Below are positions 37,228 through 44,569 of a DNA stretch of 64,000 nt, one piece after another (the first letter of the stretch is position 1; every line of letters begins with the position of its first letter). The stretch is taken from NCBI RefSeq assembly GCF_036323735.1, contig NC_086028.1, positions 39,659,001-39,723,000 of the forward strand, given 5' to 3'. Below the pieces are notes generated by a model. It ran no database searches. It had not been told where the DNA came from and worked only from the letters and a program-made list of their open reading frames with translations. The translations under genes were made by a program, and so were the position numbers. Source of the DNA: Rattus norvegicus. Lineage: Eukaryota > Chordata > Mammalia > Rodentia > Muridae.

Positions 37228-39395
37228 TCAATGGCAATGATTCTTAGGAATTTTTTTTCCTGAGTCAGGTTGTTACACAGTATAGCCCAGGCTGCCCTCA
37301 AAATCTTTTTTATATGGCTGTTTGTTTTTCGAGATAGGGTTTCCTCTGTGTAGCCCTGGATGTTCTAGAACTCATTCTGTACTCCAGGCTGGCCTCAAAC
37401 TCAGAGATTCACCGACCTTTGCCTCCCATGCATCACCACATCCAGTTCTGTGCAGTCCTGGGGATGGAACCCAGAGACCTGTCAGCTCTAAGTAAGCACT
37501 CTCTCTGATGAGCTGCAGCCCCAGGCCCTAACTCCCAGGAAGCTTTCTGGTGCATTCTAAGCTGAGAGGTTTAACTGTACAACGCAGAAATGTGGCTGAA
37601 CCTCGTGAGTCTTTCAGATTACTCTGTGTATGGGAGCTTGCATGGATCCATCCAGAGATGACTTATGAAGCATCATTTTCTGGGTTAAAAACATTAGCTC
37701 AGAGGTCGTGTGAGGGCCAGTGCTACTGTGATGGCTGGAGCAGGGGCCATGTGCATCCTAGTATGATGTGTCTCTGCTGGCTGGGGCAGAAGGTACAGCA
37801 ACGGCTGCGGCATGATCAGGCAGGCAGCTCTTCTCACGCTCCCTGACTAGTATGTCTTTGGCAACCCCAGGGAAAAGGTCAAATGTGCCTGGGACGCCCA
37901 CCCCCCCTGCATGACACAATTATCCAGCGATAGTCTCATCCCTTCGAGTCCCAGCCAAGGGACCACTGCTTACTCAACTCTTTCTGATCTAGGGGCAAAG
38001 TCACTGCGACTCAGGTTAGGAGGAAAACACAGGAAGTTCATAAGTGTCAAAGGTGGAGGGCTACAAACGACCAATGCACACACACGAACTGGCTCAACAG
38101 GAAAGACAATGGCCAGGACCTTAGGCGGCCATTAAAAAAAGTTTCCACAGGTTGTTTCATGTGGGAAAATGCAGCCTGTAGAGCCATACACACCAGAAGA
38201 CAGCCATAGGCAATGTAGTCTCGGATTTAGGGTTGCAGAGACAGCGAAGTGGTTAAGAGCACTTGCTGGCTTTCCAGAGAACTGGAGTTCAGTTCCCAGT
38301 ATTCATGTTGGACAGCTCACAGTCTTCTATAACTACAGCTCCTGGGGACCTGATAGTCGTGTGTGCAGAGTGCTGGGATTCAAGGCATGTGCCCCTACCA
38401 CCCGGGTTGTTGGTTTCTTTTTTAAAAAGCAAAGCAAAACAAGAGAAAGCTTTCTTATTAATCCTTTGAGAATTTCATCCACTGCATTTTGCAGAGGCTC
38501 TTTCCGACTGGTGAGCTTAGAAGCAGTTTCCAAGTTTCTTCCTATCTTTCTAAGTTTTTAAACTTGCTACTGAAGTGCAGTGATTAGATTTCCCAAACGG
38601 ACTAGTAAATGTGGGGCTTCTATAACCTCTGCTAGTCTTACTCAAATGGCATCTGGCCTCTGCTTGAACCCCTCTAGTAATGAGGAACTCACTACCCTCC
38701 CTCCCTCCCTCCCTCCCTCCCTTCCTTCCTTCCTTCCTTCCTTCCTTCCTTCCTTCCTTCCTCTGTCTGTCTGTCTGTCTGTCTGTCTTTCAACTACTTC
38801 CACACAAGAAATGGAAATCTGACTCCCCTTTAGCTTTTCCCAGTGACCAAGATCCTACATCCTAGCTCAGCACCCACTGAGCTACATCCCCAGCCCCTGT
38901 CCCCAGGATATCAGTCTGTCCTGTCCTGAGAGAGCAGTGACCTAGCCCCAGGCTAGGCCTCTTGGGAAGGTCTAGAGTGTTTGGTTATCCAAGCCACAGA
39001 GCACAGAGGTCATCAGATCCTTGGGTCAGTGCAATAGAGGTACTAGGGGGATCCTTGACCTAGAGATACTGTCCCAAGCCTGGGGGTGTGGTTCTTGTAA
39101 AGGCTCAGCTGTCTTCACTGCTGCTGGCCACCTCACTCTGCACAAGCCTCATATCCTGGCCTTTCTGCAGCCCAGACTTCCCTTAAGCCCTTAGCTTTTA
39201 TGGGGGGGGGCTGCTGCCAAACTCCCCACCCAAGAAGCCTTCCTCGCAGTCCAGAGAGGCTCTTCTGTGGCATGTCAGGCTAAACCCTGGCCTGGCTCCC
39301 AGTTGGCTTTCATTGCATTCCTAAGCACCCACTACATGTGATGCACATGGGGGGTCGGAGTGGGAAGTGGAAGGTAAGATGGCCATACACACACA

Positions 39396-39450
<55 letters not shown>

Positions 39451-40517
39451 GCTCTCTATGTAGTCCTGACTGTCCTGGTACTTGGTATGTAGACCAGGCT
39501 GTCCTCAAACTCACAAAGACTCACCTACCTTGGCCTCCTGAGTTCTGGGATTAAAGTTGTGTGCCACCATACACAGCAAGTCTTCTATATTTTTTAATTA
39601 AGAAACACATTAAAAAATTTATATGTATAGGTGTTTTGCTTGCATGTGTCTGTATGTCCCACGCATGCTGGTTGCACAGAGTCCAGAAGGTGTTGGCTCT
39701 CATGGTACTGAAACTTCAGATGGTTGTGAGCTGTCATGTGGGTATTGGGAATTGAACCTGGGTCCTCTGGGAGAACAGCCAACGCTTTCAACCACTAAGC
39801 CATCTCTCCAGCCCCTTATCCTTCTCCTGGCAGTCATCCTACCATTCAGCTCTCATATCCTCTCTGAGCCTTAGAGTCTGCACCTGTAATGGGGGAAGCT
39901 TCATTCCACAGCTCAATATGGTTCCCAGGGCCTTCCTGACACAGAAGAGGAAGTGAAAATACTTAGGGAGTGTCATCATTGTGGTTTGACTCTTGTGACC
40001 CTGAACCTCTATTCTAGAGTCCCATCTCCCAGGGGTATTGGCAGGCTGTGAAGATATACTGGGTGCTCATGGCTTGACACCTGCATTGGAAATTAAGCAA
40101 AAACACCAACTAGGAGGGTTAGGAACAGGTGGAAACTTAGCCAAAAGGCAGCCCATTGCCTTGCTAACAGACACTATGAGCAAAGTCACACAGGTCTAAG
40201 GCAGACATGCTAGACTGTTTGAGGCAGCAAAAGTGAAGGGCTTTGCAACTATCAAGAAGTTACTAGAAGACAGGTATGGTAGGCAGGCCTATAATTTCAA
40301 CATTGGGGAGGCTAATTAAAATTGAAAGTTTGGGGCTAACCTAGGCTACATATTGAGACCTTGTCTAAAAAACCTAGACAAAAACATCCAGCCTGCTGTG
40401 ATGGGGCATGGTAATCACAGCATTGGAGAGGCAAGTGCAAGGCAGCTTTGGGTACACATTAAGTTTGAGGACAGCCTGGGCTACTCAAGACCCTGTCTCA
40501 AAAAGTGGGGGTGGGGG

Positions 40518-40573
<56 letters not shown>

Positions 40574-41507
40574 GTTAGGGACAGGTAAACAGAGATAACA
40601 GGGAGACTAATGAGCTTAAGTTCATTGCAAAATTAATCATTTTCACAGTGGGGACTGATTAAGTTCACGGGCTGTTCATCCCCACCAGGAGTAGAGAGAC
40701 TGACAGAACAAACGACTAGAACTCCAAGGTCCCTGTTCCCTTCTCTGGGCCTCCTGCTGTCCTCAGTGTTCCCAGGCTCTGACCTCCTGACGCTTTTCAG
40801 ACCTCAAGGCGCAGAAACCTGAGTCAGTCTCTTGGGCTCTAACCTAGCTTCAGGGCCCTGGGGGGAGGGACAGGAAGGGAGGAGAGAGCTGCAGGAGACT
40901 ACAAATCGACTCCCTCTTTGGCCCCTCCCAGTTACCCTAAGAGCAGCCCACGCACGGTTCTGAGACCGCAGGAAGCCCTGACCCTCTTCCTAGGCTCTAC
41001 AGGGTGCCGTGATCCCAGGCGAAACTTGTTAAAGAAGCAAGCTGTGTCTAGTAGCCGTTGAGCATACCGGGGTGCTTGTCTCCAACAGGTCTCAGGTGAT
41101 GCTGGCGCCGTATGGCTGTGGACCACTCAGAGACTGCCGGCCTTAGACCTTACCTCAAGGCTCAGAAAGGTTAAGAGTCTCGTCCTCCGCCATACAGTGA
41201 CGGCCCCTACACTGAAGGCCACCTGCCACAGACACACCAGTCATCTCCCCGCGGGGACAGCAGGGTCAGCTGCAGTTTTATCTGGGACTGAGTGTGTTAA
41301 CTTGGCTGCTGGCTGCCGAGTTGGCTCGACACGGGCGGGGACAGAGCACCCCCCTTCCCTGCACCCCGGTCTCCGTGCCTGCCCCCCTCCGACTGTTGTC
41401 CATCTGCCGTCCCTCTGAGCGCCCCCCGAGGCAGACCTCCGTGTGCGGGCTCCCGGTACCTTCTCCGCGCGCTTGCCGCGGCTGTGCCGGCTGTGCCTGC
41501 AGCCCAT
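15740..41507 (-). CDS. Ccdc69: Coiled-coil domain-containing protein 69, complete coding region in 7 exons
   Basis: Seven minus-strand exons join in frame: 41507-41460, 26030-25946, 20364-20291, 18197-18096, 17661-17542, 16504-16407 and 15821-15740. They total 609 nt, or 202 residues plus TGA. Every junction has AG acceptor and GT donor dinucleotides. Human CCDC69, about 296 residues as I recall, is a microtubule-associated protein of the central spindle midzone. The match is clear at MGCRHSR, in the QAKM...SILSR block and in the WEQELESLH...EMKNERIHEL block. Residues 104-190 are heptad-like and rich in E, L, K and Q, so a coiled coil is likely. The N-terminus MGCRHS fits an N-myristoylation signal (G2, S6) with an adjacent palmitoylatable C3. 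A human segment of roughly 60 residues after exon 1 has no counterpart that I could find, and the C-terminus is shorter and different. Exon 1 lies in a CpG island; the other exons are spread through SINE-rich introns. Confidence 0.92.
16407..16504 (-). CDS. Ccdc69: Ccdc69 coding exon 6
   Basis: The 98-nt exon has acceptor tttgttacag and donor TCAAG/gtagct. It encodes residues 144-176, starting KEKNLILALKNTTLQQEVEDL and ending NRLAMSR, with the final Arg codon split. It matches human KEKNLILEEKITTLQQENEDL and continues the coiled coil. Confidence 0.94.
16712..16860 (+). mobile_element. B2 SINE with duplicated head
   Basis: ggctggtgagatggctcaat is followed within 25 bp by a second B2 head (cctggagagatggctcag). 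This suggests a B2 inside or next to a B2 stub, upstream of Ccdc69 exon 6 on the minus strand. Confidence 0.75.
17056..17160. repeat. (TCTA)n tetranucleotide repeat
   Basis: About 25 units with TCAA and CCTA variants at the ends. Confidence 0.97.
17542..17661 (-). CDS. Ccdc69: Ccdc69 coding exon 5 (best conserved)
   Basis: The 120-nt exon (residues 104-143) has acceptor cttctctag and donor ATGCTG/gtcagt. It encodes DYGSPGPFWEQELESLHHV followed by IEMKNERIHELEKQLFLLEML, and differs from the human segment at only about nine positions. Leucine and isoleucine spacing fits a coiled coil. This exon gave the clearest identification of the gene. Confidence 0.96.
18096..18197 (-). CDS. Ccdc69: Ccdc69 coding exon 4
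   Basis: The 102-nt exon (34 codons, residues 70-103) lies between acceptor cttccccag and donor ATCCAG/gtaggt. It contains QAKMNKVDGSILSR, near identical to the human QAKMKRVEESILSR block, and ends YRNHIQ against human YKKHIQ. It has the same length as the matching human segment. Confidence 0.93.
18408..18778 (+). mobile_element. Rodent hAT-type element (RCHARR/URR group)
   Basis: tgatggttgatactgattg ... aaacctctgggcatgcc ... accatgagccaacatg ... taactaatac is a recognised rodent repeat. It lies in Ccdc69 intron 3. Confidence 0.65.
19235..19850 (-). mobile_element. Rodent hAT-type element split by a B2
   Basis: gttgctatgggataaaacac ... gttatgtcaagttgacaatt frames the element. A B2 with TSD is inserted at 19621-19805. 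Confidence 0.6.
19621..19805 (+). mobile_element. B2 SINE with 14-bp TSD
   Basis: Nearly perfect B2. AAGACTTCCTTCCC at 19607-19620 and 19806-19819. Confidence 0.95.
19866..20040 (+). mobile_element. B2-like SINE
   Basis: gggttggagatatggctcaa head, diverged body. Confidence 0.7.
20291..20364 (-). CDS. Ccdc69: Ccdc69 coding exon 3
   Basis: The 74-nt exon has acceptor ttcttcacag and donor TTGCAG/gtgag. It encodes residues 45-69 (VQQTSNAQEKDALSD then CVLEAKASLQ), collinear with human residues around SYEQEKEALTHSFREASS. It ends in phase 0. Confidence 0.88.
20587..20807 (+). mobile_element. B2 SINE ending in (AG)n
   Basis: gctggaaagagagctcagc head. The tail has grown into a (GA)n tract at 20761-20807. 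Confidence 0.9.
20761..20807. repeat. (AG)n microsatellite
   Basis: About 23 pure units at a B2 tail. Confidence 0.97.
21758..21850 (+). mobile_element. B1 SINE
   Basis: agccagatacggtggctcat; abuts the URR1 element. Confidence 0.8.
21851..22186 (+). mobile_element. URR1-type rodent hAT element
   Basis: gtaatggtttgcatatg ... gtggggccttgttggag ... cagcagtaaaacccaaactaag matches the family order. Confidence 0.7.
22280..22415 (+). mobile_element. B1 SINE
   Basis: gaggctagcctggtttacat and aagttccaggtcagctaagg. Confidence 0.8.
22571..22610. repeat. (CA)n microsatellite
   Basis: About 20 units. Confidence 0.96.
23215..23395 (+). mobile_element. B2/B3 SINE
   Basis: gggctagagggaggctcagg head and ggaatctgatgccctc. 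Confidence 0.75.
23640..24780 (+). mobile_element. Ancient L1 (L1M-type) 3' end
   Basis: The segment from about 24060 follows the old L1 3' end order: aatgagatgccactt, then acagtttggcag-like, then ggtacatccattcagtggag with cagccataaaaaagaaatgaag, then tttctttttggggtgaggag. A preceding piece at 23730-23780 belongs to the same copy, split by B1-type insertions (23780-24058). It lies in Ccdc69 intron 2. Confidence 0.8.
23880..24058 (+). mobile_element. B1 SINE inside the old L1
   Basis: ggctgggtgtggtagcacat and ttccaggccagccagggtta. Confidence 0.9.
24829..25060 (-). mobile_element. B3-type SINE with (GT)n
   Basis: aactgctgagccatcactcc end; the tail is (GT)n/(CTGT)n at 24829-24905. Confidence 0.8.
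25225..25530 (-). mobile_element. B3/B2-type SINE
   Basis: gcagaggtcagagactaacc ... cactgaactgccttccc. Confidence 0.65.
25946..26030 (-). CDS. Ccdc69: Ccdc69 coding exon 2
   Basis: The 85-nt exon follows acceptor ttcactctag and ends at CAAG/gtgag. It encodes residues 17-44, starting VEETQTELLETLDKE and containing RILEGRHEE. This aligns with human ...RVLEGKNEE.... It leaves one base (G) to start the codon for V45. The phase fits exons 1 and 3 exactly, which supports direct splicing of exon 1 to this exon. Confidence 0.85.
26948..27165 (+). mobile_element. B2/B3 SINE
   Basis: gggactggaaagatggctc head and gtcctgagttctattccc. Confidence 0.88.
27175..27445 (-). mobile_element. B2/B3-type SINE remains
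   Basis: The end tgtcgagtcctttccccagcc marks a reverse, diverged copy; a B1-like middle may be nested. Confidence 0.5.
27475..27650 (+). mobile_element. B3-like SINE
   Basis: gggctataagatggttccat head and gtttggccccgggacccac. Confidence 0.6.
27850..28050 (+). mobile_element. B2/B3 SINE
   Basis: ttagggagatggctcagtgg head and aacctgagttcaatttc. Confidence 0.88.
28172..28206. repeat. (AAAC)n repeat
   Basis: About nine units at a SINE tail. Confidence 0.93.
28910..29075 (-). mobile_element. B3-type SINE with (GT)n
   Basis: ccagaagaaggtattttat ... catctctgtagccccc; lies directly left of the L1 TSD. Confidence 0.7.
28920..28971. repeat. (GT)n microsatellite
   Basis: One interruption (GAAT), then about 21 pure units. 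Confidence 0.95.
29091..29103. repeat. L1 target-site duplication, left
   Basis: AAGATATGGTCTC, preceded by T8, is the pre-insertion side of a TT/AAGA-type L1 endonuclease site. Confidence 0.88.
29104..31000 (+). mobile_element. 5'-truncated rodent L1 with internal ORF2 deletion
   Basis: The 13-bp direct repeat AAGATATGGTCTC (29091-29103 and 31001-31013) flanks it. It starts inside the reverse transcriptase domain of ORF2 (DAEKAFDKIQ, shifted later to FADD at 29395-29406) and has several frameshifts and stops. ORF2 stops matching near 30015 and 3' UTR sequence follows at once, so the cysteine-rich end is missing. An ID element is nested at 30475-30597. The end has an A-rich tail (30993-31000). 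It sits in Ccdc69 intron 1 in antisense orientation. Confidence 0.9.
30475..30597 (+). mobile_element. ID SINE nested in the L1
   Basis: ggggttggggatttagctc starts a canonical ID with B box GGTTTGGTCC and a complex A/AAAC tail. Imperfect flanking repeats (CCCACAGAAC and CCATAGAAC) fit insertion into the L1 3' UTR. Confidence 0.93.
31001..31013. repeat. L1 target-site duplication, right
   Basis: This identical 13-mer follows the A-rich L1 tail. Confidence 0.88.
31560..31760 (-). mobile_element. B3/B2-type SINE
   Basis: tggagaacagaggacaac ... ccttctcaccagcctc, with (GT)n at its tail. Confidence 0.7.
31584..31615. repeat. (GT)n microsatellite
   Basis: About 16 units. Confidence 0.95.
31795..31922 (-). 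mobile_element. B2 SINE
   Basis: ctggaagagtagtcagtac ... gagccatctctctagcccc. Confidence 0.88.
31985..32180 (+). mobile_element. B3-like SINE
   Basis: caggtgagatgacttagtgg head and caattcccaggaccc. Confidence 0.7.
32265..32365 (+). mobile_element. B1 SINE
   Basis: gcctataatcccagcacac and caggttccaggccaacatg. Confidence 0.8.
32365..32580 (+). mobile_element. B2/B3 SINE
   Basis: gtacttgctgctcttccgg and ggtttctatgttccctg. Confidence 0.75.
32590..32740 (+). mobile_element. B1 SINE
   Basis: gccaggcagtggtggtgcac; the tail runs into (AG)n at 32742-32784. Confidence 0.93.
32742..32784. repeat. (AG)n microsatellite
   Basis: About 21 units after a B1 tail. Confidence 0.96.
33596..33694 (-). mobile_element. 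ID SINE with 14-bp TSD
   Basis: Reverse ID with a long T tail. TAGTTTTTAATCTT occurs at 33582-33595 and 33695-33708. Confidence 0.95.
33757..33985 (+). mobile_element. B2/B3 SINE
   Basis: agctggagagatggctcagc head. Confidence 0.85.
33995..34190 (-). mobile_element. B2/B3 SINE
   Basis: aattgaagttacagatgg ... gagctatctcttcagccc. Confidence 0.85.
34210..34345 (-). mobile_element. B1 SINE
   Basis: ctccacctcccaagtgctgg with agctcagactggccttgaac. Confidence 0.88.
34505..34712 (-). mobile_element. B3-type SINE with (GT)n
   Basis: ggtaccagaagagggtaaag ... gagccatctctccagcccc. Confidence 0.88.
34529..34571. repeat. (GT)n microsatellite
   Basis: About 21 units. Confidence 0.96.
34865..34913. repeat. 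(CA)n microsatellite
   Basis: About 24 units, opposite in sense to the GT tract 300 bp away. Confidence 0.96.
35325..36097 (+). mobile_element. hAT-type MITE split by a later insertion
   Basis: The left end CAGTGCTTCTCAACTTTCC (35325 on) and the right part from 35904 (cattttgttg-like core, gacccacaggttgagaac) are the same family as 14362-14563. They are separated by 556 bp at 35348-35903. Confidence 0.8.
35348..35897 (-). mobile_element. LTR-like insertion inside the hAT element
   Basis: This 550-bp segment has a perfect 6-bp direct repeat GCAACC at 35342-35347 and 35898-35903, the target length of class II (ERVK) LTRs. On the minus strand it begins TGCTCCTG. The other end is TATA rather than CA, so one terminus may be mutated. 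I do not recognise the family; no coding sequence is seen. Confidence 0.45.
36670..36800 (-). mobile_element. B1-like SINE with (TTTG)n
   Basis: catgtagaccaggctagcc; poly(TTTG) tail at 36643-36669. Confidence 0.75.
37181..37226. repeat. (GT)n microsatellite
   Basis: About 23 units. Confidence 0.96.
37310..37445 (-). mobile_element. B1 SINE
   Basis: gagatagggtttcctctgtg and actccaggctggcctcaaac. Confidence 0.9.
38231..38375 (+). mobile_element. B2-like SINE
   Basis: ttgcagagacagcgaagtgg and ggagttcagttcccag. Confidence 0.7.
38695..38788. repeat. (CCCT)n(CCTT)n(CTGT)n compound repeat
   Basis: Three tetranucleotides follow each other; the first about 68 bp are pure pyrimidine. Confidence 0.97.
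39389..39449. repeat. (CA)n microsatellite
   Basis: About 29 units with one AAAC break. Confidence 0.96.
39455..39580 (-). mobile_element. B1 SINE
   Basis: tagaccaggctgtcctcaaac ends in accatacacagc; the (CA)n precedes it. Confidence 0.85.
39605..39817 (-). mobile_element. B2/B3 SINE
   Basis: gtcctctgggagaacagcc ... aagccatctctccagcccc. Confidence 0.9.
40524..40571. repeat. (CA)n microsatellite
   Basis: About 24 units. Confidence 0.96.
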
Positions 41508-41690
41508 CCTGATTCGTGCGTCCTGCCGGCTGTGACTCTCAATCGCCCGGAGCTGCAGCCGCGCCGGCTGCGCGCCTTAAATGCCGGAAGAGCAGGGCCT
41601 GCGCGGGGCCCCGAGCAGAGCCGGGGCCGGGCCAGGGCAGGTGCCAGCGGCGCTCCACACCAGAAGTACCTGAGGCCTGGGCAGGAGAGA
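41290..41690 (-). promoter_or_regulatory. Ccdc69 CpG-island promoter and 5' UTR
   Basis: This GC- and CpG-rich block surrounds the Ccdc69 ATG (41507). On the minus strand an ATTTAAGG TATA-like box lies near 41584-41577, about 70 bp upstream of the ATG, and several GC boxes surround it. Such an arrangement would place a start site near 41550. The exact TSS is an inference. Confidence 0.65.
41460..41507 (-). CDS. Ccdc69: Ccdc69 coding exon 1
   Basis: ATG at 41507-41505 opens residues 1-16 (MGCRHSRHSRGKRAEK). The donor is AAG/gtaccg at 41460/41459, phase 0. The first seven residues match human CCDC69, and glycine 2 with serine 6 fits a myristoylation site. The exon is GC-rich and CpG-dense. The reading frame runs on past the donor, but that extension does not resemble the family and is taken as intron. 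Confidence 0.88.
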
Positions 41691-41765
41691 TCCCCAGGAG
41701 CCACAGATGGTTCTCAGGACCCTCTGATGAGGAAGAGCTGAGAGGGAAAAGAACGAAAACAATTA

Positions 41766-41890
41766 AACCAGGCGTTGTGGCACACATCTGTAATCCCAGT
41801 TCTGGGGAGGGGGAGGGAGAAGGATCACAAGTTCGAGGACAGTCTGAGGCATATAGGGGGCGTTGAGGCCAGGCTGGGGTACTTGGTAAC
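41766..41890 (+). mobile_element. B1 SINE at the CpG-island edge
   Basis: ccaggcgttgtggcacacat; marks the upstream border of the Ccdc69 promoter region. Confidence 0.85.
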
Positions 41891-41904
41891 CTGTTACTCA
41901 AAGC

Positions 41905-42055
41905 AAACGGGTTGGAGAAAGATCTTAGCAGTTAAGGGTTTTTTTCTGCTCTTCCAGAAATCTAGGGTTCAACTCCAAGCACCCTCATCAGGTGGCTCAC
42001 AGATGCCTGCAACCCCAGTTCCAGAGCTTTTACTCTCTGAAGGCACTAAGGATGA
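41905..42055 (+). mobile_element. B3-like SINE
   Basis: ggttggagaaagatcttagc and tagggttcaactccaagc; diverged. Confidence 0.55.
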
Positions 42056-42409
42056 GTGTCTATAACCCCAGAACTCAGGAGGCTGAGGCTGGAACAATTA
42101 GTATGAGTTTCAGGCCTAGGCTACAGAGTAAGACCTTATCTCAAAAACAAAACCAGCCAAAGGTTCAGGGGGAAAGGCAGTTGCCTCTGAATCTGACCTG
42201 AGCTCCATCCCCAGGACCCACTCGGTAGAAGGAGAAAATGTACATGCACACCAAGGCACACACACATCATTCCCTGTACATGAATAAATCTATTTTTAAG
42301 CTGAAAAAGTCAATCCATTTGTAGTTCCAGGACTTGGGAGGCTGAAGTAAAAGGACAGCCACAAGTTGGAAGTCAGTCTAGGCTACAGAGTGAGACCTTG
42401 TCGCAAAGA

Positions 42410-42547
42410 AAATTAATTGGTTCAGTGAGTAAAGGTACTTGCTACTAAGCCGATGACCTGAGTTCAATTCCCAGGACACACATTGTGCAAAAAGAAAGCC
42501 AACTCCTGAAATTTGTCCTCTGATCTCCACATGTGGGCCATATGTTC

Positions 42548-42595
<48 letters not shown>

Positions 42596-42660
42596 TTTCC
42601 CTCTCCCTTCCCCTCCCCCCTCTATCTAAACAAATAAATAAATGGACTAAAAGTATTCTT
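42410..42660 (+). mobile_element. B3-like SINE with (CT)n
   Basis: ggttcagtgagtaaaggtac and gagttcaattcccagg, with (CT)n at 42549-42593. Confidence 0.7.
42549..42593. repeat. (CT)n microsatellite
   Basis: About 22 units, then a pyrimidine-rich run to 42627. Confidence 0.96.
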
Positions 42661-43127
42661 CAAAGAGCGACAATGCCGATAGTAAGGCCCAGACCGAGAT
42701 CGAATGCTCCCCTAGACCTGGCTTTTGGAACACCCCTGCAAATAAATGACACCCACTTTCAATGTAAGGCTTCCACAAGGCTGGGGCAATAGCTTTTCCC
42801 AGCTCACAAGACCTGAGACACAGTCTTCTCTCCCCAGGACAGACACAGCTTGCTTGCCAGATACAGCAGGAATAGGGACAATAGGGTCAGAATCTAGGAC
42901 GAGACACTCCTATCTGTCTTCCCAAGCTCTCACTGGGAGCTGCACGTGGGGAGAAAATAACAGCTTTGAAAGTCAGCGCTCCAGAGTATAGGGCACAGGT
43001 TAGAAATCAGTGTCAGGGCCACGAACTCTTTGAAAGCCGTACTGATGAAAGAGACCCAGTGCAATGAATAACGCAAGACCTCTCAAGGCAACGGTCCTCC
43101 AAAGAGCATAAAAAAAAAAAAAAATAC

Positions 43128-43232
43128 TGAGCTGGGCACGATGGCTTACACTTGTAGTCCAAATAGTGAGAAAACTGAAACAGGGGATCACTGTGAGTTC
43201 CAGGCGAGCCAGGACTGCATAATGAAATCCTG
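43128..43232 (+). mobile_element. B1 SINE
   Basis: gctgggcacgatggcttac and agttccaggcgagccagg. Confidence 0.85.
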
Positions 43233-43592
43233 TGTCTTAGTCACTGTTTTATTGCTGTGAAGAGACACCATGACTAAGGCAACTCTTTTAAAAAAAAAAT
43301 GCATTTAGCTGGGGGGCTTCTTACAGTTTCAGAGGCTTAGTCTATTATCATCATGGCAGGAAGCATGCAGAAGCTCTGGAGCAGTAGCTGACAGTGCTAT
43401 CCTGATCTGCAGAGAGAGGGACCGGGGGGTGGGGGACTGGGCATGGGCTTTTGAAATCTCAAAACACATCCTCAGTGACACACCTCCTCCAAGAAGGCCA
43501 CACCTCCTAATCCTTCCTAAGCAGTTCCACCAACTGAAACCAAACATTCTAATATGTGAGCTTTGGGGCCATTCTCATTCAAACCGCCACAG
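43233..43592 (-). mobile_element. URR1-type rodent hAT element
   Basis: tcactgttttattgctgtg, gaagagacaccatgac and cattctcattcaaaccgcc are the reverse of the 8699 copy. Confidence 0.75.
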
Positions 43593-43604
43593 AAATACTT
43601 AGTC

Positions 43605-43760
43605 TAGGGCAGGTGAGAAGGCTCAGTGGATTAAAGGGTTCACAACTCAGTTCAATCCCCAGGACCCACACACAGGATGGACGGAGAGAAGCGACCTCCC
43701 CCATAAGTCATCTTCTGACCTATACATATGTCATGGTATACAGGACATCCTAGGGACTGA
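43605..43760 (+). mobile_element. B3-like SINE
   Basis: gggcaggtgagaaggctcag and ttcaatccccaggaccc. Confidence 0.7.
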
Positions 43761-43806
43761 TCTTCCTCACCATGCTTTGTTTTCTATTTAGTTAAAAACC
43801 TTTCTT

Positions 43807-43898
43807 TTTTTTTTTTTTTTTTCCGGAGCTGGGGACCGAACCCAGGGCCTTGCGCTTCCTAGGTAAGCGCTCTACCACTGAGCTAAATCCCCAGCCCC
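43807..43898 (-). mobile_element. ID SINE with 14-bp TSD
   Basis: Reverse full ID. TAAAAACCTTTCTT flanks it at 43793-43806 and 43899-43912. Confidence 0.95.
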
Positions 43899-43912
43899 TA
43901 AAAACCTTTCTT

Positions 43913-44125
43913 AGATGTTTGTTATGTGTATGAGTGCTTTACCTGCATGTGTGTATATGTACTGCTTGCATGACTGGTACCTGGGGAGGTCAGAAGAGGA
44001 CATCAGATCCCCTGGAACTGGAGATAAGAATGGTTGTGAGCTGCGTGTGGATGCTAAGCCCTCCAGGTCCTTTGCAAGAGCAGCCAGTGCTCCTAACTGC
44101 TGAGCCCTCTCTCTAGCATCTCTTT
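43913..44125 (-). mobile_element. B2/B3 SINE
   Basis: tcagaagaggacatcag ... gagccctctctctagc. Confidence 0.88.
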
Positions 44126-44219
44126 TCTTTCTATTAAAGAAGTATTTCAATTATCATCATAATCATAATTACTATAATAGTTATAATGAAAGCGCAATGC
44201 TTTTAATAAATATGAGAGT

Positions 44220-44233
44220 TATTATTTTATTTG

Positions 44234-44269
<36 letters not shown>

Positions 44270-44402
44270 CTGTAGGTCATGGTTCAACTTGAGGGAACAA
44301 GTCAATTCTCTCCTCTGTCATATGGGTTCTGGGGATTGAACTCAGACCATCAGGCTTGGTGGCAAGCTCCACTAGCCCGAGAGCCATCTCACTGGCCCAG
44401 GT
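44220..44402 (-). mobile_element. B3-type SINE with (GT)n
   Basis: gggttctggggattgaactc ... gagccatctcactggccc. Confidence 0.8.
44236..44267. repeat. (GT)n microsatellite
   Basis: About 16 units. Confidence 0.95.
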
Positions 44403-44403
44403 T

Positions 44404-44443
44404 TTTGTTTGTTTTCTGTTTGTTTGTTTGTTTGTTTGTTTGT
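44404..44443. repeat. (TTTG)n repeat
   Basis: Nine or ten units with one change. Confidence 0.93.
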
Positions 44444-44569
44444 AGACATGCGTTCCAGATCGGCTTCAAAATTTCTATGTAGCCAAAGAGGACCTTGAAC
44501 TTCTTCTGCTCCTCCTGCCTTTCCTCTTGAGTGCTGACAGACAGAAGCGCATTATCACATTTGACTTCC

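Noticed and set aside
41241..41507. 88-codon uninterrupted exon 1 ORF as a stand-alone protein
   Set aside because: Only the first 16 codons resemble CCDC69, followed by a good donor and in-phase exon 2; the rest is intron.
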